From contig CACDVW010000010.1 of the NCBI GenBank assembly GCA_902556355.1, forward strand, positions 1 through 42,141: 42,141 bases of DNA, given 5' to 3'. Below, piece by piece: positions 7,862 through 17,091 of the stretch. The DNA comes from an uncultured SAR86 cluster bacterium (GTDB taxonomy: Bacteria > Pseudomonadota > Gammaproteobacteria > Magnimaribacterales > D2472). The notes below the pieces were generated by a model. It was given only the letters and a program-made list of their open reading frames with translations. It ran no database searches and was not told the DNA's origin. How positions within the stretch are numbered: position 1 is the first letter of the stretch; each line of letters starts with the position of its first letter. Made by a program: the position numbers and the translations under genes.

Positions 7862-8785
7862 TTAAGACACTGATATTAAATAAGCCATTGGTATTACACA
7901 AAGCCAAACAATTAGTGCTAAAGCTAATGGCTTAATACTAAGTTCTTTATATTCTATTTTTGATGACTGTAATCCAATACAAAAAATACCCAAGATTATA
8001 AAAATCTCACTTAGTATTTTTAAATATTCAATTAATGAATACGACAATTCATATATATTGGCTAAAGTTAAAGCAATAAAGAAATAAATAATAAAACTTG
8101 GAAAAATAAACCCTTTTTTATTTGTATTAAATTTATAGTTAAGCAAAAGAATTAATGGAATTAAACCCAAAGTTCTTAATATCTTCAAAGATGTTGCAAC
8201 TTCTACTGATGGGTTCGAAAATGCTAGTGCAGCACCAACAACTGATCCAGTATCATGAATAGCTAAGGCAGAAAACACACCAAATTCAAAATTAGACATT
8301 TTTAAAAAATCACCTAACAGAGGAAAGAGAATAATCGCTAGGGTATTAAAAGAAAAAAGAATTGCCAAAGATATAAATATAAATTTTGTGCTAGCTTTAA
8401 TTAATTGGCCAACCAGGGCTATTGCTGTTGCTCCGCAAATCGATAAACCAGATGCTAGTAAAATATTAAGCTTTATATCTAAACCAAACACCTTTCCTAA
8501 AATAAAAGATATTACAAAAGAAAATATTATAAAAAATAAAACCCAAATGGCATAAGAATCTATTATGGGTATTAAAGTAACTTTACTAATAGTGAAACCT
8601 AATAAAACAATGCCGATCTGTAATGGAATTGTGGTGACTTGTGTTGATATCTTTTGAGCATTATTTTTATATAACAACGAATAAACCAACCCTAAAGATA
8701 TAGATAAAATAGGACTTAGTACTACTATAGCTAAAAGAGAAAATATAATTAGTAATAAATTAGACGGTGTAAAAATCCATTTCAT
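7862..8785 (-). CDS. YeiH/UPF0324 family membrane protein (putative sulfate exporter family)
   Basis: A 307-residue polytopic membrane protein with about nine or ten hydrophobic segments and almost no soluble part. Two family signatures are present: LLASGLSICGATAIA near residues 111-125 and SALAIHDTGSVVGAALA near 173-189. Proteins of this family are usually annotated as putative sulfate exporters, but the transported substrate is not firmly established. Convergence with the cysteine synthase gene is consistent with sulfur metabolism, though this is only positional. The gene follows clpA by 13 bp on the same strand and could be read through from the icd-clpS-clpA transcript. Confidence 0.8.
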   Translation of the reverse strand: MKWIFTPSNLLLIIFSLLAIVVLSPILSISLGLVYSLLYKNNAQKISTQVTTIPLQIGIVLLGFTISKVTLIPIIDSYAIWVLFFIIFSFVISFILGKVFGLDIKLNILLASGLSICGATAIALVGQLIKASTKFIFISLAILFSFNTLAIILFPLLGDFLKMSNFEFGVFSALAIHDTGSVVGAALAFSNPSVEVATSLKILRTLGLIPLILLLNYKFNTNKKGFIFPSFIIYFFIALTLANIYELSYSLIEYLKILSEIFIILGIFCIGLQSSKIEYKELSIKPLALALIVWLCVIPMAYLISVS

Positions 8786-8798
8786 GAAAATAAAATTT

Positions 8799-11042
8799 TT
8801 ATGCTTTCACTTTATCTTTGATTTCAGAAAATTTTAAAGATTCATTAACTATATCAAGTTTTATTTGACCACCAGATTTAAGATTACCAAATAATAATTT
8901 ATCCACTAAAGGTTTTTTAATATTTTTAGAGATAAATCTTTCCATTGGCCTTGCACCCATTTCCTTGTCATAACCATTATCTGCTATCCAATTAATAACA
9001 GACTTTGATACAACAATTTCAACATTTCTTTTATCCAATTGAGCCTGAAGCTTTGTAAGGAACTTATCTACAATCGATAAGATAATAGACTTATCTAGGT
9101 AATTAAATTGAATTGTTTCATCGAGTCTATTTCTAAATTCAGGAGTAAATAATTTATTTAAAGAGTTCATAGCATCAGATTCATTAGATGAAGAACTAAA
9201 TCCTATATTTCTTTTTGCTAACAATTCAGCGCCAATATTAGTTGTCATAATTAAAATTACGTTTCTAAAATCTGCTTTTCTGCCATTATTGTCAGTTAAA
9301 ACACCAGCATCCATTACTTGAAGAAGAATATTAAAAATATCAGGATGTGCTTTTTCAATTTCATCTAATAACAGGACACAGTGTGGTGATTTAACAATTG
9401 CTTCAGTAAGTAAACCACCTTGATCAAAACCAACATATCCTGGAGGTGCACCAATCAGCCTTGAAACTGTATGCCTTTCCATATATTCACTCATATCAAA
9501 TCTAATAAGATCTATACCCATAATTTCTGATAACTGTTTTGATATTTCTGTTTTTCCTACACCAGTTGGTCCAGTAAATAAAAATGAGCCAATTGTTTTG
9601 TTGTCATCTCTAAGACCAACACGAGACAGCTTTATAGCACTTGCTAATGTTTCTACAGCTAAGTCCTGACCAAAAATAACTCTTTTAAGATTTTCTTCTA
9701 AGTTTTTAAGATCTTTCTTATCTGAAACAGTTATGTTCTGTTCTGGTATCTTAGTAATTTTGGATATAGTTTTTTCTATATCAGACTGTTTTACGGTTAT
9801 ATTTTTCTTATTTTTTCTTGCTATATTAAGCATAGCACCAGTTTCATCGATAACATCTATAGCCTTATCAGGTAAAAATCTATCATTAATATATTTTGAA
9901 GACAGGTCAACAGATGCCTTAACAGCTTCATTTGAGTACGCAACATTATGATAGTCCTCATATATATTTTTAATGCCATTTATTATCTCAATACATTCAT
10001 CAAACGAGGGTTCAACAACGTCAATTTTTTGAAATCTTCTAGACAGAGCCTGATTTTGATCAAAAATACCTCTGTATTCCTGGAATGTGGTTGAACCAAT
10101 GCATCTTAAAGAACCTTTTCCAAGGGCTGGTTTAAGAAGATTTGATACATCTAGAGAACCACCTGATGCAGAACCTGCCCCTATAATAGTATGTATTTCA
10201 TCTATGAATAATATTGCTTTATCTTTAGTTTCTAAGAATTTTAAAACTTCTTTAAGTCTTTTTTCAAAGTCACCTCTATATTTTGTGCCAGCAATCAATG
10301 CAGCAATATCTAATGAATAAATAACTGAATCGCTTAAGATATTTGGTACTTTATTATTACAAATTAGATATGCCAAACCCTCTGCTATTGCAGTTTTTCC
10401 AACACCTGATTCGCCTACAAGTAATGGATTATTTTTTGTTCTTCTTGATAGAATTTGAATTAGACGATCAACTTCCTTAGTTCTTCCAATTAAATTATCA
10501 ATCTTATCCTCATTAACTAGGTTATTTAAATTTATTAAATATGCGTTTTCTTCTGTTTTTAATTTTTCTTGTCCAGCACTTTCTTCTTCTGTAGTGATAC
10601 TTTCATCTATTTTTTTATCAGATGGACCATGAGATATGTATGTCACAACATCAAGCCTATTAATATTATTCTTATTTAAAATATAAACAGACCTAGATTC
10701 TTTTTCAGAAAATATAGCAACCAATAAATTGATAGGCTTTACTACCCCTTTTCCAGATGATTGGATGTGAAAAACAGCTCTTTGAAGAACTCTTTGAAAA
10801 CCAAGTGTTGGTTGAACAGCTTTATGATTATCTGTTCTCATGATACTAGATTTTTTTAGATGCTCATTAAGTTCATCTTTTAAGGTATCAACGTTAACAT
10901 TTTGTGCCTCAATAAAATCCTTTACGTCATAGTCATTGAGTATCATCAAAAAAAGATGTTCAACAGTTAGATATTGAATATTAATTTCTTGAGCCTTATC
11001 AAAAAGGTTGGCTATTGAAACTTCTAAATCTTTGCTAAACAT
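8799..11042 (-). CDS. clpA: ATP-dependent Clp protease ATP-binding subunit ClpA
   Basis: A 747-residue AAA+ unfoldase that feeds proteins, including N-degron substrates delivered by ClpS, into ClpP. Domains in order: Clp N-domain (about 1-145), first AAA+ module with Walker A GESGVGKT (210-217) and Walker B ILFIDEIH (277-284), and second AAA+ module with Walker A GPTGVGKT (491-498) and a LLLDEIEKAH Walker B. There is no ClpB-type middle coiled coil, which separates it from ClpB. The length matches E. coli ClpA (758). It starts 2 bp after the clpS stop, the standard ClpS-ClpA pairing. No clpP is in the window. Confidence 0.96.
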   Translation of the reverse strand: MFSKDLEVSIANLFDKAQEINIQYLTVEHLFLMILNDYDVKDFIEAQNVNVDTLKDELNEHLKKSSIMRTDNHKAVQPTLGFQRVLQRAVFHIQSSGKGVVKPINLLVAIFSEKESRSVYILNKNNINRLDVVTYISHGPSDKKIDESITTEEESAGQEKLKTEENAYLINLNNLVNEDKIDNLIGRTKEVDRLIQILSRRTKNNPLLVGESGVGKTAIAEGLAYLICNNKVPNILSDSVIYSLDIAALIAGTKYRGDFEKRLKEVLKFLETKDKAILFIDEIHTIIGAGSASGGSLDVSNLLKPALGKGSLRCIGSTTFQEYRGIFDQNQALSRRFQKIDVVEPSFDECIEIINGIKNIYEDYHNVAYSNEAVKASVDLSSKYINDRFLPDKAIDVIDETGAMLNIARKNKKNITVKQSDIEKTISKITKIPEQNITVSDKKDLKNLEENLKRVIFGQDLAVETLASAIKLSRVGLRDDNKTIGSFLFTGPTGVGKTEISKQLSEIMGIDLIRFDMSEYMERHTVSRLIGAPPGYVGFDQGGLLTEAIVKSPHCVLLLDEIEKAHPDIFNILLQVMDAGVLTDNNGRKADFRNVILIMTTNIGAELLAKRNIGFSSSSNESDAMNSLNKLFTPEFRNRLDETIQFNYLDKSIILSIVDKFLTKLQAQLDKRNVEIVVSKSVINWIADNGYDKEMGARPMERFISKNIKKPLVDKLLFGNLKSGGQIKLDIVNESLKFSEIKDKVKA

Positions 11043-11044
11043 AA

Positions 11045-11383
11045 TTAATCAGTTAATGGTTCTATTTCACTTAATAAAGGATGGTTGTGATGCTTTGCCA
11101 TATTATTAACCTCATATGACATCATCTCAGCGATCTCTTTAGAAAATATACCACAAACACCCTTTCCTTTTGTATGAACCGCCATCATTATTTGTGTGGA
11201 TTTCTCATGGGTATGATTAAAAACAGTCTGAAGAACATAAACAACGAATTCCATAGGAGTATAATCATCATTAATTAAGATGACTTGATATAAAGGCGGT
11301 TCTCTAAGTTCTGGATCTTTTTCTAGTACTGCTGACCCTAAATCATTTGATGCATCGATGGTATCTTTAGATAACCTTATCAT
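11045..11383 (-). CDS. clpS: ClpS, N-end rule adaptor for ClpAP
   Basis: A 112-residue adaptor that binds substrates with destabilising N-terminal residues and docks on the ClpA N-domain. The core YQVILINDDYTPMEFVV (about residues 33-49), with the NDDYTPMEFV binding pocket, is intact, as is the later VHTKGKGVCGIFSKEIAE segment. A flexible acidic/polar N-terminus of about 30 residues precedes the core, as usual. The ATG overlaps the last base of the icd stop codon, and clpA follows 2 bp later, so icd, clpS and clpA form one transcription unit here. In many relatives clpS and icd are separated by cspD, which is absent. Confidence 0.95.
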   Translation of the reverse strand: MIRLSKDTIDASNDLGSAVLEKDPELREPPLYQVILINDDYTPMEFVVYVLQTVFNHTHEKSTQIMMAVHTKGKGVCGIFSKEIAEMMSYEVNNMAKHHNHPLLSEIEPLTD

Positions 11384-12636
11384 TACATCCTTTTGACCAT
11401 CTCTTCACCAAAACCTGAACATGATACTAGATCAGCGCCATCCATCATTCTTTCAAAATCATAGGTTACTTTTTTGGCTAGAATTGTTTTTTCCATTGAG
11501 CTAATAATTAAATCTGCAGCCTCAGTCCAACCCATGTGCCTCAACATCATTTCTGCAGACAATATTAGACTTCCAGGATTAACTTTATCTTGACCAGCAT
11601 ATTTTGGTGCGGTTCCGTGGGTAGCTTCAAATACCGCATATTCATCTGATAAATTAGCTCCTGGGGCAATGCCGATACCACCAACGCAAGCGGCTAAAGC
11701 ATCTGATATGTAATCACCATTTAAATTCATTGTTGCGATAACGTCATAATCTTTGGGTCTTAATAATATTTGCTGTAAAAAAGCATCACAAATTACATCT
11801 TGAATAACTATATTTTTACCATTCTTTGGATTTTTAATTACCTGCCAAGGGCCTCCATCTAAGTCTTCTCCGTTATAAGCAGACTTAGCAAGTTCATAAC
11901 CCCAATCTCTAAATGCACCTTCGGTATATTTCATAATATTACCTTTATGAACAAGAGTTACTGAACTTCTATCATTAGCAATTGCATAATCTATTGCTTT
12001 TTTAACAAGTCTTTCTGTTCCTTCTTTTGAAATTGGTTTAACACCTATACCTACGGTATCTGGAAATCTAATTTGGACAATACCAAAATCATCTTCTAAA
12101 GTTTTAACAATTTTTTTGGATTCATCTGATTCAGCTTTGAATTCAATTCCAGCATAAATATCTTCAGAATTCTCTCTAAAAATAACCATGTCAGTATCTT
12201 GAGGTCTTTTTACCGGCGAAGGTACTCCATCAAAATATCTAATAGGCCTAAGACATACATATAAATCTAATATTTGCCTTAATGAAACATTAAGTGATCT
12301 AATGCCACCTCCAACAGGCGTAGTTAAAGGTCCCTTTATACTAACTACATATTCTTTTAGAGCTTCAATTGTTTCATCTGGTAACCAAGTATCTTTTTCA
12401 TAGACCTTGGTCGATTTCTCACCACAATAAATCTCCATCCATTCGATTTTCCTTTTTCCGCTGTATGCTAATTTCACAGCATTATCAACTACATTTAACA
12501 TTGCAGGAGTAATATCTACACCAATACCATCACCTTCGATATAAGGAATAATTGGATTGTCTGGCACATTTAATACACCATCAATGTAAGAAATTTTTTC
12601 TCCTGAAGTTGGTTCTTTGATTTTATTGAATTTCAT
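11383..12636 (-). CDS. icd: Isocitrate dehydrogenase, NADP+-dependent
   Basis: A 417-residue TCA-cycle enzyme converting isocitrate to 2-oxoglutarate. The length equals the E. coli enzyme (416). The substrate loop [12 protein letters not shown] contains Ser114, matching the serine phosphorylated by the IDH kinase/phosphatase in enterics. The cofactor region [17 protein letters not shown] carries the Lys-Tyr pair typical of NADP+ rather than NAD+ specificity. It is the first gene of the icd-clpS-clpA run and is divergent from mnmA across 96 bp. With aceA about 2.7 kb away, both enzymes of the isocitrate branch point lie in one region. No aceK (kinase/phosphatase) is in the window. Confidence 0.96.
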   Translation of the reverse strand: MKFNKIKEPTSGEKISYIDGVLNVPDNPIIPYIEGDGIGVDITPAMLNVVDNAVKLAYSGKRKIEWMEIYCGEKSTKVYEKDTWLPDETIEALKEYVVSIKGPLTTPVGGGIRSLNVSLRQILDLYVCLRPIRYFDGVPSPVKRPQDTDMVIFRENSEDIYAGIEFKAESDESKKIVKTLEDDFGIVQIRFPDTVGIGVKPISKEGTERLVKKAIDYAIANDRSSVTLVHKGNIMKYTEGAFRDWGYELAKSAYNGEDLDGGPWQVIKNPKNGKNIVIQDVICDAFLQQILLRPKDYDVIATMNLNGDYISDALAACVGGIGIAPGANLSDEYAVFEATHGTAPKYAGQDKVNPGSLILSAEMMLRHMGWTEAADLIISSMEKTILAKKVTYDFERMMDGADLVSCSGFGEEMVKRM

Positions 12637-12732
12637 TTATTTACCGTTCCCTATAGTAAGATTAAATAGCTTGAAAATGGGCATTATTATACTATCAATT
12701 AATGCAATATAATATGCATTAAAATAAAGAAT

Positions 12733-13812
12733 ATGGCTAAAAAAACTGTTGTTGTAGGACTTTCGGGAGGTGTTGACTCATCTGTCTCTGCTTATTTGTT
12801 AAAAGAAGCGGGATATGATGTTAAAGCTTTGTTTATGAAAAACTGGCAATCAGAACCAGGTGAAGTTTGTACATCAGAGATAGATTTTAAGGATGCTTCT
12901 GATGTCTGCGATAAATTGGACATACCATTATATAAAGCAAATTTTTCAGATGAATATTGGGATAGAGTATTTACTAATTTTTTAAGCGAGCATGAAAAAG
13001 GTAGAACACCTAATCCAGATGTATTGTGTAATAGAGAAATAAAATTTAAATCATTTTTAGACTACTCATTTAAAATAGGTGCTGATTATATTGCTACAGG
13101 TCATTATGCAAAGATTATAAATAAAGACGGTAAGTATCACCTTGCTAGAGCAAAAGATATAAATAAAGATCAAACTTATTTTCTACATGAGGTTTCTGAA
13201 AAAGAATTTTCGAAATGCCTCTTCCCTTTAGAAAATTTAATGAAATCAGAAGTAAGAGAAATAGCGTTAAAAAATAATTTAGTTACGGCTAATAAAAAAG
13301 ATTCTGTTGGTATATGTTTTGTAGGTGAGAAAAACCTTAAAGATTTTTTAAACAGATTTATAGAATTTAAAAAGGGAAATATAAAAGATGAAAATAATAA
13401 TGTAATTGGCCAACACCAAGGTGCAATTTTGTACACCCAAGGTCAAAGACAGGGTCTTATGATTGGAGGTGTCAAAGGCAAAGAAGAACTACCATGGTAT
13501 GTTTATAAAAAAGATATTCCAAATAATGAGATATATGTATGTCAAGGTGGCGACAATGAATTACTAATGAATAAAGGTCTTTATGTTGAAGATATAAACT
13601 TTATAAATGATATAAATTATCAATATCCAATTAATTGTTCAGTTCAGGTAAGACACCAACACACTCCTGTTAAGTGTTTTATCGAAAAATTATCTAATGA
13701 AACTAAAGTTACATTCTCTGAACCAATTAGAGCAATTGCACCGGGACAATCAGCAGTATTTTATGATAGTGAAATATGTCTGGGTGGCGGAGTTATTTGT
13801 AAGACTTTTTAA
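12733..13812 (+). CDS. mnmA: tRNA-specific 2-thiouridylase MnmA
   Basis: A 359-residue enzyme that thiolates U34 of tRNA-Lys, -Glu and -Gln. The ATP pyrophosphatase P-loop SGGVDSS is at residues 11-17. The two catalytic cysteines are Cys99 (NPDVLCNREIKF) and Cys195 (SVGICFVGEK), matching E. coli Cys102 and Cys199. The tRNA-binding region TGHYA is present. The ATG at 12733 gives the usual N-terminus directly before the P-loop. purB follows 35 bp downstream; the hflD gene that often lies between these two in gammaproteobacteria is missing. Confidence 0.96.
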   Translation: MAKKTVVVGLSGGVDSSVSAYLLKEAGYDVKALFMKNWQSEPGEVCTSEIDFKDASDVCDKLDIPLYKANFSDEYWDRVFTNFLSEHEKGRTPNPDVLCNREIKFKSFLDYSFKIGADYIATGHYAKIINKDGKYHLARAKDINKDQTYFLHEVSEKEFSKCLFPLENLMKSEVREIALKNNLVTANKKDSVGICFVGEKNLKDFLNRFIEFKKGNIKDENNNVIGQHQGAILYTQGQRQGLMIGGVKGKEELPWYVYKKDIPNNEIYVCQGGDNELLMNKGLYVEDINFINDINYQYPINCSVQVRHQHTPVKCFIEKLSNETKVTFSEPIRAIAPGQSAVFYDSEICLGGGVICKTF

Positions 13813-13847
13813 TATATAATTCTTACTTTCAAATACAAGATTAAAAT

Positions 13848-15209
13848 ATGAAATTTGATCACAACAATATTTCACCACTAGATAGTAGGTACGCAAATAA
13901 AATATCTAATTTTAGAGAAAATTTCAGCGAATCTGCATTAATAAAAATTAGATTTGAAATAGAAATAGAATGGATTTTGTTTTTATGTAATAAGCTTCCA
14001 AAAACATTCAAACCTTTATCAAAAAATTCTATAGAAAAAATAATTAACTTTAAAAATAAATTTGATAATAAATCAGTATTAAAAATAAAAAAAATTGAAG
14101 CCACAACAAATCATGATGTTAAAGCAGTCGAATATTTTATTAGAGATTATTTCAAAAAAGATAAAGTCCTTTCTTCATATATTCATTTAATTCATTTTGG
14201 ATTAACAAGTGAAGATGTGAATTCTCTTAGTTATGCGGTGATGATAAAAAAAGGAATATCCATATATGTAAATGAAATCACTAGACTAAATAAAGTATTA
14301 AATTCATATTCAAAAAAATGGTCTAATGTAGCTTTTTTAGCAAGAACTCATGGCCAACCTGCATCACCTTCAACATTAGGTAAAGAATTTAAAGTTTTTG
14401 CATCGCGACTAGATAGAGAAATATCAATTTTAAAATCAGTTAAACCGATGGCAAAATTTAGTGGTGCAACAGGAAATTATCATACTTTTGATATTGTAGA
14501 TAATAAAGTTAAATGGTCGCATATTAATAAAAAGTTTATTAAGCAATTTGCTGTTGAACAAAATCCATATACTACTCAGATTGAGCCACATGATTGGATA
14601 GCTGAGATATGTCACTCTATGGTAAGAATTAACAATATACTCATAGATCTTTGCCAGGATGCATGGATATATATATCAAATGATATTTTTGCACTGAAAC
14701 TTTTAAAAAATGAAGTTGGATCTTCAACAATGCCTCATAAAGTAAATCCAATAGATTTTGAGAATGCTGAAGGAAATTTTGGAATCTCTTCTGCACTATT
14801 AGAGTTTTTTGCGAACAAACTTACAAAATCAAGACATCAAAGGGACCTATCAGATTCAACTGTTTTAAGAAACGTGGGTTTAGGATTTGGTTATTCAGCT
14901 TTAGCTATAAAATCTGCAATTAATGGGCTAAGTAAAATAACTCCTAATAAAATCCAAATACAAAATGAACTTAATGATAATTGGGAAGTGTTAACTGAAG
15001 CAGTACAAACATTAATGCGATATGAAGGAATTCCAGATGCTTATGAACAACTAAAAAAATTATCTAGAGGTTCAAAATTAGATCAAGAAACATATATTTC
15101 TTTTATAAAATCTCTTTCAATTAGCGAAGATTCAAAAGAAAAACTACTTAATTTAAAACCCAACCTCTATATTGGAAAAGCAAGAGAAATAGCTAAATCC
15201 TCATATTAG
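13848..15209 (+). CDS. purB: Adenylosuccinate lyase
   Basis: A 453-residue member of the fumarase/aspartase superfamily that acts twice in purine synthesis, on SAICAR and on adenylosuccinate. The length and N-terminus (ISPLDSRYANKI) match the E. coli-type enzyme (456). Conserved blocks are the catalytic-histidine region ARTHGQPASP (His168), SGATGNYH (205-212) and the signature loop GSSTMPHKVNP with the serines at 292-293. It is unusually rich in Lys, Asn and Ile, in keeping with the AT-rich codon use of the window. It probably shares a transcript with mnmA. The 135 bp after it hold the aceA regulatory region. Confidence 0.96.
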   Translation: MKFDHNNISPLDSRYANKISNFRENFSESALIKIRFEIEIEWILFLCNKLPKTFKPLSKNSIEKIINFKNKFDNKSVLKIKKIEATTNHDVKAVEYFIRDYFKKDKVLSSYIHLIHFGLTSEDVNSLSYAVMIKKGISIYVNEITRLNKVLNSYSKKWSNVAFLARTHGQPASPSTLGKEFKVFASRLDREISILKSVKPMAKFSGATGNYHTFDIVDNKVKWSHINKKFIKQFAVEQNPYTTQIEPHDWIAEICHSMVRINNILIDLCQDAWIYISNDIFALKLLKNEVGSSTMPHKVNPIDFENAEGNFGISSALLEFFANKLTKSRHQRDLSDSTVLRNVGLGFGYSALAIKSAINGLSKITPNKIQIQNELNDNWEVLTEAVQTLMRYEGIPDAYEQLKKLSRGSKLDQETYISFIKSLSISEDSKEKLLNLKPNLYIGKAREIAKSSY

Positions 15210-15260
15210 CTAGATTTTGTAGTAAAGCTACACATAAATATCCCAATAAATACATTTAAA

Positions 15261-15284
15261 TCAACATTCTTTAGATAATGTTGA
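15261..15284. promoter_or_regulatory. Palindrome overlapping the aceA -35 element, candidate operator
   Basis: A perfect 8-bp inverted repeat, TCAACATT - 8 nt - AATGTTGA, whose right arm contains the first four bases of the TTGACA hexamer at 15281-15286. No T-run follows, so it is a poor purB terminator and a better operator candidate. Which protein would bind is unknown. Confidence 0.4.
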
Positions 15285-15309
15285 CATAAAAAACCTATTA
15301 TTATCTACT
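15281..15309 (+). promoter_or_regulatory. Candidate sigma-70 promoter for aceA
   Basis: TTGACA (15281-15286) matches the -35 consensus exactly. A 17-bp spacer leads to TCTACT (15304-15309, four of six bases of the -10 consensus). It lies 35 bp before the aceA ATG. In a genome this AT-rich, a perfect TTGACA at the right spacing is meaningful but not proof. Confidence 0.5.
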
Positions 15310-15344
15310 ACACTACATAACTTAAGAGGTAATAGGGAAATACC

Positions 15345-16925
15345 ATGTCAAAACACGAAGAAATAAAAAATAATGTTATGGATATAGAATCAATATCTTC
15401 ATCTGATTGGAGTTCTATCAGTCCAGAATATGTCACAAGAATGAGAAAACAAAACCGCTTTAAGACTGGTTTAGATATTGCAAAATATACAGCATCTATT
15501 ATGCGTAAAGATATGGAAGAATACGATGCAGATTCATCAAAATATACACAGTCTCTTGGTTGTTGGCATGGTTTTATTGGTCAACAAAAGCTAATTTCAA
15601 TAAAAAAACATTTTAAAACCACTAATAAAAAATACTTATATCTATCAGGTTGGATGATAGCAGCATTAAGATCGGATTTTGGACCACTTCCTGACCAATC
15701 AATGCATGAAAAAACTTCGGTTGCTAATCTTATTGAAGAGCTTTATACATTTCTAAGACAGGCTGATGCAAGGGAATTAGGAGATTTATACAGAAAATTA
15801 GACAATGCAAATGATTCTGATAAACAAGTAATACAAGAAAAAATTGATAATTTTGAAACACATGTTGTCCCGATAATTGCAGACATTGATGCGGGTTTTG
15901 GAAACGAAGAAGCTACATACTTGATGGCTAAACAAATGATTGAAGCAGGTGCATGTGCCATACAAATTGAAAATCAAGTTTCTGATGAAAAACAATGCGG
16001 ACACCAAGACGGAAAAGTTACTGTTCCACATGCAGATTTTTTAGCAAAAATTAATGCTGTCAGATATGCTTTTTTAGAATTAGGTGTTGATGAAGGTATT
16101 ATTGTAGCTAGAACTGATTCTTTAGGTGCCGGCCTTACTAAACAAATTGCTATAACAAATGAAAAAGGTGATCTTGGTGATCAATATAATTCCTTCTTAG
16201 ATATGGAAGAAGTTGCACAAGAAGATATGAAACATGGTGATGTGATGATTAACAAAGATGGTTATTTATTACGTCCAAAAAGACTTCCTAGCAATTTATA
16301 TCAGTTTAAAAAAGGTACTGGAGAAGCAAGATGTATTTTGGATTCAATTACAAGTCTTCAAAATGGTGCAGATTTAATATGGATTGAAACTGAAAAACCT
16401 CATATTGGACAAATTGGTGCAATGATGGATGAAATTAGAAAAGTAGTTCCAAATGCAAAACTTGTCTATAACAATAGTCCATCTTTTAACTGGACTTTAA
16501 ATTTTAGACAACAAATATTTGATGCAATGGAAAATGATGGAAAGGATATGTCAGCATATAATAGAGATGACTTGATGAATGAAGCTTATGATAATTCAGA
16601 ATTAGGTATAGAAGCAGATAATAAGATAAGAACATTCCAAGAAGATGCTGCTAGAGAGGCAGGAATTTTTCATCACCTTATAACCCTCCCCACCTACCAT
16701 ACCGCTGCTTTGTCTACAGATAATTTAGCTAAAGAATATTTTGGAGATCAAGGAATGTTGGGATACGTAGCAAATGTTCAGAGAAAAGAAATTAGAGAAG
16801 GTATTGCATGTGTGAAACATCAAAATATGTCTGGCTCAGATATGGGTGATGATCATAAGGAGTATTTTGCAGGTGACGCAGCATTAAAAGCAGCCGGTAA
16901 AGATAATACTATGAATCAGTTCTAG
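15345..16925 (+). CDS. aceA: Isocitrate lyase (long Pseudomonas/Acinetobacter type)
   Basis: A 526-residue enzyme that splits isocitrate into glyoxylate and succinate, the first step of the glyoxylate shunt. The catalytic loop reads KQCGHQDGKVTVPH with Cys218; the short E. coli enzyme has KKCGH. The length and this loop place it with the long isocitrate lyases of about 530 residues. DIDAGFGNEEATY and the IVARTDSLGAGL strand are also typical. Malate synthase is not in the window. A promoter and palindrome candidate sits just upstream, suggesting separate regulation from mnmA-purB. Its last 17 bases overlap the end of the convergent nqrM gene. Confidence 0.96.
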   Translation: MSKHEEIKNNVMDIESISSSDWSSISPEYVTRMRKQNRFKTGLDIAKYTASIMRKDMEEYDADSSKYTQSLGCWHGFIGQQKLISIKKHFKTTNKKYLYLSGWMIAALRSDFGPLPDQSMHEKTSVANLIEELYTFLRQADARELGDLYRKLDNANDSDKQVIQEKIDNFETHVVPIIADIDAGFGNEEATYLMAKQMIEAGACAIQIENQVSDEKQCGHQDGKVTVPHADFLAKINAVRYAFLELGVDEGIIVARTDSLGAGLTKQIAITNEKGDLGDQYNSFLDMEEVAQEDMKHGDVMINKDGYLLRPKRLPSNLYQFKKGTGEARCILDSITSLQNGADLIWIETEKPHIGQIGAMMDEIRKVVPNAKLVYNNSPSFNWTLNFRQQIFDAMENDGKDMSAYNRDDLMNEAYDNSELGIEADNKIRTFQEDAAREAGIFHHLITLPTYHTAALSTDNLAKEYFGDQGMLGYVANVQRKEIREGIACVKHQNMSGSDMGDDHKEYFAGDAALKAAGKDNTMNQF

Positions 16926-17091
16926 TACAGGAGTTCATTTCTGTTTTACCACATATAGAGCATGTACCATCTTCTGATGTCATAACACCACCGCATGAAC
17001 CTTCTATGGGTTTATTCCTCAATATTAATCCAATAGCGAGTGCTGAAAATGCAACAGCAATGACTATAAATGTTGCTAAAAATGTACTCAT
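16909..17091 (-). CDS. nqrM: NqrM, Na+-NQR maturation factor
   Basis: A 60-residue protein with one N-terminal transmembrane helix (about 4-24) and a short cysteine-bearing tail (Cys33, Cys44, Cys47, Cys55; pattern GSCGG...CSICGKT). NqrM (DUF539) is needed for Na+-NQR assembly, probably to deliver the iron bound between NqrD and NqrE. It is the last gene of the nqr cluster and its ATG overlaps the apbE stop (ATGA). The 3' end lies within the end of aceA on the other strand by 17 bases. Confidence 0.93.
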   Translation of the reverse strand: MSTFLATFIVIAVAFSALAIGLILRNKPIEGSCGGVMTSEDGTCSICGKTEMNSCTRTDS

